This document shows positions 7,061 through 13,389 of a stretch of 13,389 nt of DNA, piece by piece. Location: assembly GCA_946481205.1 (NCBI GenBank), contig CAMLNB010000089.1:1-13389 (forward strand), in the 5' to 3' direction. Each line of letters opens with the position of its first letter. Position 1 is the first letter of the stretch. The translations under genes were made by a program, and so were the position numbers. The notes under the pieces were generated by a model. The model did not search any database, had not been told where the DNA came from, and was given only the letters and a program-made list of their open reading frames with translations. This DNA is from an uncultured Kangiella sp. (lineage in GTDB: Bacteria; Pseudomonadota; Gammaproteobacteria; Enterobacterales; DSM-103792).

Positions 7061-7309
7061 GATTTCGACTCCATGGTGGCAGGCGAAACCCGGCGACGTT
7101 CAGCGCTCAGCCGCACCGACTGGAAGCGGCGCGCAAGCGGGCAGGTACATCCGTGGAACAGCGAATACGGATCGGTCGGTAGCAGACCATCGCACGCTCC
7201 TGTGCGGCAGTGCTGGCACCGGCAGCAACCGGTCCGCATAACAACTCCGCGACAATCTCCCGCGCTGAGGTCCGGTTTCGCGGTGATGACTACGGGTGAA
7301 GGACAGTGC

Positions 7310-7364
7310 CGATACGCAGGCGTATCGACGCGACAGGTATAGACCGGTTGCGTTATGCATTCAA
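7310..7364 (-). promoter_or_regulatory. Sigma-70-like promoter with palindrome at the start point, directed at the calpain-like gene
   Basis: On the minus strand TTGAAT (7364-7359), a 17-base spacer and TATACC (7341-7336) each match four of six consensus positions. The start would be near 7329. Immediately after it lies CGATACGC-CT-GCGTATCG (7327-7310), an 18-base palindrome with 8-base arms, placed as a repressor operator or a 5' hairpin would be. The resulting leader to the peptidase ATG would be about 270 bases. Confidence 0.4.
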
Positions 7365-7586
7365 TGTCAGGGTTACGACGATTCGGTGAAACTTGCTGCT
7401 TGCAAGTCAATTGGGCTAAGTCCGTGCGGGCTAATGGTCCTGCTGTCTAAGCATCAACACAGGCGCTGCCCTGGATGGTAACGACGGTAGTTGACGGGGA
7501 GTCAGTTACATCGCTGTCAGCTTCTTTAACATTGGCTCTGCTAGTGGACGAGAAAACACGTTTAACCCATTGTTTTTGGGAAATGT

Positions 7587-7615
7587 TTGCGACCGGCTTG
7601 GATGTTGCTTGTGAT
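7587..7615 (+). promoter_or_regulatory. Weak sigma-70-like promoter candidate for the PEP-CTERM-like gene
   Basis: TTGCGA (7587-7592), a 17-base spacer and TGTGAT (7610-7615) each match the consensus at four of six positions. A start near 7622 would give a leader of about 34 bases. This is by eye only, and other elements in the region could serve. Confidence 0.25.
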
Positions 7616-7655
7616 GCAGCCGTGCAATAACGCACCGCACAAAGGACGTGACGAC

Positions 7656-8312
7656 ATGAAATCCAAACTGGCAGGACTGAGCTTGCTTGCCGCGCTGGTT
7701 AGCGCCCCTGCATTTGCCGCACCGATTTATTCCGTGTACAGCGACAACGCTGGCTTCAATGCCGGGCTCGGTGGTGCTGGCACCATCATCCAGGACTTTG
7801 ATGGTTACAGCATGGGCGACGATCTGATGGGGGCTGATGTGCTCAGCGGCATCACACTGACTAGCAATACCGACGTGTTGCAGGCGTGGGGTGCGGGTGA
7901 TGTATCGGCGTTCGGCATTGGCGGCCGCGATGGCGACGGTGTCTACTATCAATTCAATATCGGTGGCGCATTCAATGCATTTGCCTTTGATATTGAATCG
8001 TTTAATCCGGAAACCTCGGGGCCCGGCATTGTCGAGGTGTTCTTTACCGATGGAAGCTCCATCGCAATCGATATTTTCCCTACCAATGCTACCGAGGATG
8101 ATCCCATCTTCTTTGGCATTATCACGGCAGGTGCGCTCGACTTTATTCGTTGGCACGAAGGCCCGGAGACCGATGGCAACTGTTGTGAGGAAACCACGCT
8201 GGACAATCTGATTGCTGCTCGTGTCAGCGTTGTTCCGACCCCGGCGACCTTGCCCGCGCTCTTGCTTGGCATGTCGGGTCTGTATTGGTTGAGACGACGC
8301 AACAAGGCTTGA
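7656..8312 (+). CDS. Secreted protein with PEP-CTERM-like sorting signal (P-T-P variant)
   Basis: A 218-residue exported protein. A Sec signal peptide (KSK, then a hydrophobic stretch, APAFAA) is cut near residue 21-22. The body is beta-rich, acidic and almost free of Lys, with Asp/Gly-rich segments such as GIGGRDGDGVYYQFN, typical of surface or exopolysaccharide-associated proteins of this class; I recognise no catalytic site. The last 26 residues (193-218) have the tripartite sorting-signal layout: VPTPATL, a hydrophobic helix, then WLRRRNKA. In PEP-CTERM proteins the motif is normally Pro-Glu-Pro, and exosortase cleaves near it; here Glu is replaced by Thr. No exosortase gene is in view. 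ATG 7656 with AAAGGA nine bases upstream is chosen over an upstream TTG at 7587, because the signal peptide starts here. Confidence 0.82.
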   Translation: MKSKLAGLSLLAALVSAPAFAAPIYSVYSDNAGFNAGLGGAGTIIQDFDGYSMGDDLMGADVLSGITLTSNTDVLQAWGAGDVSAFGIGGRDGDGVYYQFNIGGAFNAFAFDIESFNPETSGPGIVEVFFTDGSSIAIDIFPTNATEDDPIFFGIITAGALDFIRWHEGPETDGNCCEETTLDNLIAARVSVVPTPATLPALLLGMSGLYWLRRRNKA

Positions 8313-8351
8313 TGGCAAATCGAACCTATCGCCAGAGACGCGCTTATCGTC

Positions 8352-8385
8352 AAAAAGAAGGCCCGGATAGACGGGCCTTCTTTTT
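8352..8385. terminator. Bidirectional intrinsic terminator between the PEP-CTERM-like gene and phoD
   Basis: AAAAAGAAGGCCCG (8352-8365) and CGGGCCTTCTTTTT (8372-8385) form a perfect 14-bp stem with loop GATAGA. The GC-rich core is followed by a T-run on the plus strand and, through the A-run, also on the minus strand. It lies 39 bases after the plus-strand stop and 44 bases beyond the phoD stop, so it can end both convergent transcripts. Confidence 0.93.
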
Positions 8386-8429
8386 CTGTTGTTCTTCGCA
8401 TTTCGTGACGAGTGAGTCCAAAGTCGCAA

Positions 8430-10583
8430 TCAAACTACTTCCAGCTGATTGCTGCTATTGACCACAAACTGCGTTTCTACCATCTCAGCCAGCACCGACG
8501 CTGCGGCGGTATAACGACTGGTGGTCGCAGTATCTTCGCCCAGCTCAAAATAGCTCACGCGCATTTCATCGCTGCTGGCTTCGACAATCGACACACCGTG
8601 GCTGTCGCTGCGGGCGTAGCGGATCTGCGGGTTCGCGGCACGCATCAAGACATCGATATTTTCAATCAGCTGCTGGATGCCCGGCACTTGTGACAGTGTC
8701 GGATCACTGGCGGCCGAGCGGCGCAGCAGCTCACGGAAGCTGCCAGAAGAAACCGAGGTGCCGGTGAAGCCGACCACGCCACCACCATGATCGGCGGCGT
8801 ATGAAGAATGGATATCGCCAGCGATGATCACCGTACCCGGATTGTTTCGCATCAACTGCAGTAGGCCTTGCTGTTGTTGCGGGAAGCCATCCCAGTGATC
8901 CACGTTCAGATAAAAGCGCTGATTGAACGGCGCCGGTACACCCAGCGCCGGGTTGGTCAGATCGAGCACCAGTGAGGTATACGAAACCGAGCTGCCCAAT
9001 ACTTTCCAACGTGCCGTCGAACCAAGCAAGGTGTTCTGCAGCCAACTGGTTTGCGCGGCGCCGTAGGCGTTCTGGGTTTGCTGCGATTCCATCAGGAAGC
9101 GATAAGCGGCGTACAGATCAAAACTGTCTTTGACCACAAAGTAGCGCGAACCGAGTTCGCCATACAGCGCGGTTTTGCCCATCGTTACATAGGCAAGACC
9201 GGTGTCGAGCGTGGCGGCAGTGGCATCGTCAATCAACGGTACCCGCAGTTCCGCCGGCACGGCGGCATTGAAGCCGGTCAGCACGTTGTTGATCACCATC
9301 ACCGCGACATTACCTTGGGTGACCTGCCGTGCTTTGATGCTGGCTTCGTACTTTGTCATGCCTTCATCGGCATAGGCAGAAGACAGTGCGGCGATCAGGG
9401 CAGGGCGGTAGCTGGTCCACTGGCCTTCGTTCAGATTCACGTACGGCGAGAAACGCGAGCGGACATCGTTATAGTTGATGCCTTGCGCGGCGAGAAATGC
9501 GGTCAGCGTTGCGCGGTCCAGTACCACTTCACCGGGGAAGGCATCTTCCGGGATCAGGTGATCCGGCCGGTAACTGCGGAAGTCGGTCATGATCAGATGC
9601 ACGTTGGCGCCAAAGCGAAAATCGCGGTACATCTGAATATTCGGGTACAGCGCCGCGGTATCCACTTCCATCTCACCGGTGCTGGTGCCGCCTTGGCGAT
9701 CAACCGGCATGAATTCAAACCAGGCTTGTTCGGCATTGCGCTTGCGCACTTCCGACAGCTCGTTCTGGCGACCATTGAACGAGGTTGCCGTTGCGCCCCA
9801 GCTGTCATCCGAGAACTCGTGATCATCCCAGATGCAGACAAACGGGAAGCGCTCGTGCAGTTGTTGCAACACCGGGTCGGAACGATAGGTTTTGTACAGC
9901 TCGCGGTAATTGCTCAGGCTGTTGGCGGATTGATAGGCATGGCTGCCTTCACCAATCGTGATCGCACCGGCGGTGTCGGTGAAGCTGACCTTGCGGGTGC
10001 TGGCGCTTTGCTGAAACGCCGGATCGCCGGTGGTTTCGTAGACGTAATCACCCAGGTGCACGACCATGTCCAGATCCTGATCCAACAACTTCAGGTACGG
10101 GTTGTAGTAGCGGCCGATGTAATCCTGACAGCTGACAAAAGCAAACCTGATGGTGCGAGTGCTGTTTGCTGCCGGTGCGGTTCGGGTGCGGCCAACGCGT
10201 GAGCGCAGCTGATCGTCACCACGCAGGTAGATGAAGCGGTAGTAGTAGCGGGTATCGGCGCTCAGCTCGGTCACCCGCACTTTCAGGCAGTGATCATGGC
10301 TGGCCTTGGCGACAAACTCGCGGTCGACCACAAGTGCGGTGAAGGCATCGTCGGTCGCAACTTGCAGCTTCATCTTGGCGTCGTTGTTGCCAGCCTTGAC
10401 CCGGGTCCATAGCACCACGCTGCTGGCAGTGGGGTCACCCGAAGCCACCGATTGCGGGAAGAACTCCGGGGCTTCCCGTTTGATTTTCTTGTCGTCATCG
10501 TCGAGCGGGCAGCCAGCCAATGCGGTTGCGCTGGCGCTGACCACCAGCACTTCCAGAAATTTGCGGCGGGTAAACTGCGGCAT
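8430..10583 (-). CDS. phoD: Alkaline phosphatase D (PhoD), twin-arginine lipoprotein
   Basis: A 717-residue PhoD-type phosphodiesterase/phosphomonoesterase that frees phosphate from organic phosphoesters outside the cytoplasm. The N-terminus has a Tat motif (TRRKFLEV, Arg6-Arg7) and a lipobox ending at Cys25 (ALAGC), followed by Asp/Lys-rich linker. The PhoD N-terminal domain has QSVASGDPTASSVVLWTRV (from 44). The metallophosphatase core shows VSCQ with Cys152 (the iron ligand in Bacillus PhoD), HLGDYVYE (176-183, D179), WDDHEFSDD (252-260) and AGDIHSS (588-594). All key residues seem intact; iron and calcium cofactors are expected from the family. The ATG at 10583 has AGGAGG five bases upstream and puts the Tat motif at the very start; an upstream TTG at 10652 is rejected. 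It is transcribed alone, divergent from katG. Confidence 0.95.
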   Translation of the reverse strand: MPQFTRRKFLEVLVVSASATALAGCPLDDDDKKIKREAPEFFPQSVASGDPTASSVVLWTRVKAGNNDAKMKLQVATDDAFTALVVDREFVAKASHDHCLKVRVTELSADTRYYYRFIYLRGDDQLRSRVGRTRTAPAANSTRTIRFAFVSCQDYIGRYYNPYLKLLDQDLDMVVHLGDYVYETTGDPAFQQSASTRKVSFTDTAGAITIGEGSHAYQSANSLSNYRELYKTYRSDPVLQQLHERFPFVCIWDDHEFSDDSWGATATSFNGRQNELSEVRKRNAEQAWFEFMPVDRQGGTSTGEMEVDTAALYPNIQMYRDFRFGANVHLIMTDFRSYRPDHLIPEDAFPGEVVLDRATLTAFLAAQGINYNDVRSRFSPYVNLNEGQWTSYRPALIAALSSAYADEGMTKYEASIKARQVTQGNVAVMVINNVLTGFNAAVPAELRVPLIDDATAATLDTGLAYVTMGKTALYGELGSRYFVVKDSFDLYAAYRFLMESQQTQNAYGAAQTSWLQNTLLGSTARWKVLGSSVSYTSLVLDLTNPALGVPAPFNQRFYLNVDHWDGFPQQQQGLLQLMRNNPGTVIIAGDIHSSYAADHGGGVVGFTGTSVSSGSFRELLRRSAASDPTLSQVPGIQQLIENIDVLMRAANPQIRYARSDSHGVSIVEASSDEMRVSYFELGEDTATTSRYTAAASVLAEMVETQFVVNSSNQLEVV

Positions 10584-13231
<2,648 letters not shown>

Positions 13232-13254
13232 TCCCCATCCAACTCCGTAACAAA

Positions 13255-13284
13255 CAAAAGGGCCACCCATCGGTGGCCCTTTTG
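13255..13284 (+). terminator. Intrinsic terminator of katG
   Basis: CAAAAGGGCCACC (13255-13267) and GGTGGCCCTTTTG (13272-13284) form a perfect 13-bp stem around CATC, with a TTTT run at the 3' side. It begins 24 bases after the katG stop. The symmetric A- and T-runs would allow termination from the other side too. Confidence 0.92.
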
Positions 13285-13389
13285 CTTCTGCGGCGCAGGG
13301 CTTGAGAAAAAAACGCCTGCCAATTCATGCTCTGCCATATTTACGCTTGACCATCGAATCATTCAGTTGGCACATTGCCTCGCATCACC

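Larger units (their letters stand above)
7061..7655. other. Gene-free divergent regulatory region between the calpain-like and PEP-CTERM-like genes
   Basis: I see no credible gene in these 595 bases: open frames are short, cysteine- or arginine-rich, unlike any family I know, and lack ribosome-binding sites. The region holds a minus-strand promoter candidate with a palindrome at its start point (7310-7364), a small inverted repeat ACTTGC-5-GCAAGT (7391-7407), and a weak plus-strand promoter candidate (7587-7615). The part from about 7380 to 7600 looks less GC-rich than the flanking genes, as usual for promoter DNA. Confidence 0.6.

Noticed and set aside
7213..7228. TGGCAC resembling a sigma-54 -24 element upstream of the PEP-CTERM-like gene
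   Set aside because: The GC that would serve as the -12 element is two bases too close, and sigma-54 promoters need strict spacing.
7051..7410. 119-residue cysteine-containing minus-strand frame upstream of the calpain-like gene
   Set aside because: It overlaps the calpain start, has no ribosome-binding site, and its composition looks like random translation of GC-rich DNA.
9051..10202. 383-residue plus-strand open frame inside phoD
   Set aside because: Antisense shadow of the confidently identified PhoD, with no ribosome-binding site or recognisable domain.
13366..13385. TTGGCACATTGCC.. resembling a sigma-54 promoter at the right edge
   Set aside because: The GG-to-GC distance is one base too long in the best register, and the downstream gene is outside the window.

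Overview
The window looks like chromosomal DNA of a free-living, moderately GC-rich Gammaproteobacterium. This rests on family content and gene style: AroF-type DAHP synthase, PurU, twin-arginine lipoprotein PhoD, an exported KatG, a PEP-CTERM-like surface protein, clear Shine-Dalgarno sites and classical hairpin terminators. The genus cannot be fixed from sequence alone. There is no sign of a mobile element, phage, CRISPR array, tRNA or rRNA.

Layout, left to right. The left edge cuts a membrane-bound GGDEF diguanylate cyclase (+). It is followed by purU (+), an exported protein with a phospholipase C / S1-P1 nuclease-like metal-ligand pattern (+), and a DUF1993 protein (+). Three genes then run on the minus strand and converge on DUF1993: aroF (3409-4500), a Sel1-repeat lipoprotein (4615-5550) and a bacterial calpain-type (C2) cysteine peptidase (5693-7060). 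A gene-free 595-base region (7061-7655) separates the calpain gene from a divergent PEP-CTERM-like secreted protein (7656-8312, +). That gene converges on phoD (8430-10583, -) across a strong bidirectional terminator. A 428-base gap then separates phoD from the divergent katG (11012-13231, +), which carries a signal peptide and is followed by a textbook terminator. The last ~105 bases show no gene.

How the genes relate. This is not one obvious pathway. Several products are predicted to leave the cytoplasm: the PLC-like protein, the Sel1 lipoprotein, the PEP-CTERM-like protein, PhoD and KatG. Envelope and extracellular functions (phosphate scavenging, peroxide defence, surface protein, possible lipid or nucleic-acid hydrolysis) therefore dominate, with housekeeping metabolism (aroF, purU) interspersed.

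The most notable items are the calpain-type peptidase with an intact Cys-His-Asn triad behind a long leader, the uncharacterised exported protein with the H-x3-D-x5-H zinc-ligand signature, a hairpin that would sequester the aroF ribosome-binding site, a perfect 19-bp hairpin after the calpain gene, and the non-canonical P-T-P sorting signal of the PEP-CTERM-like protein.
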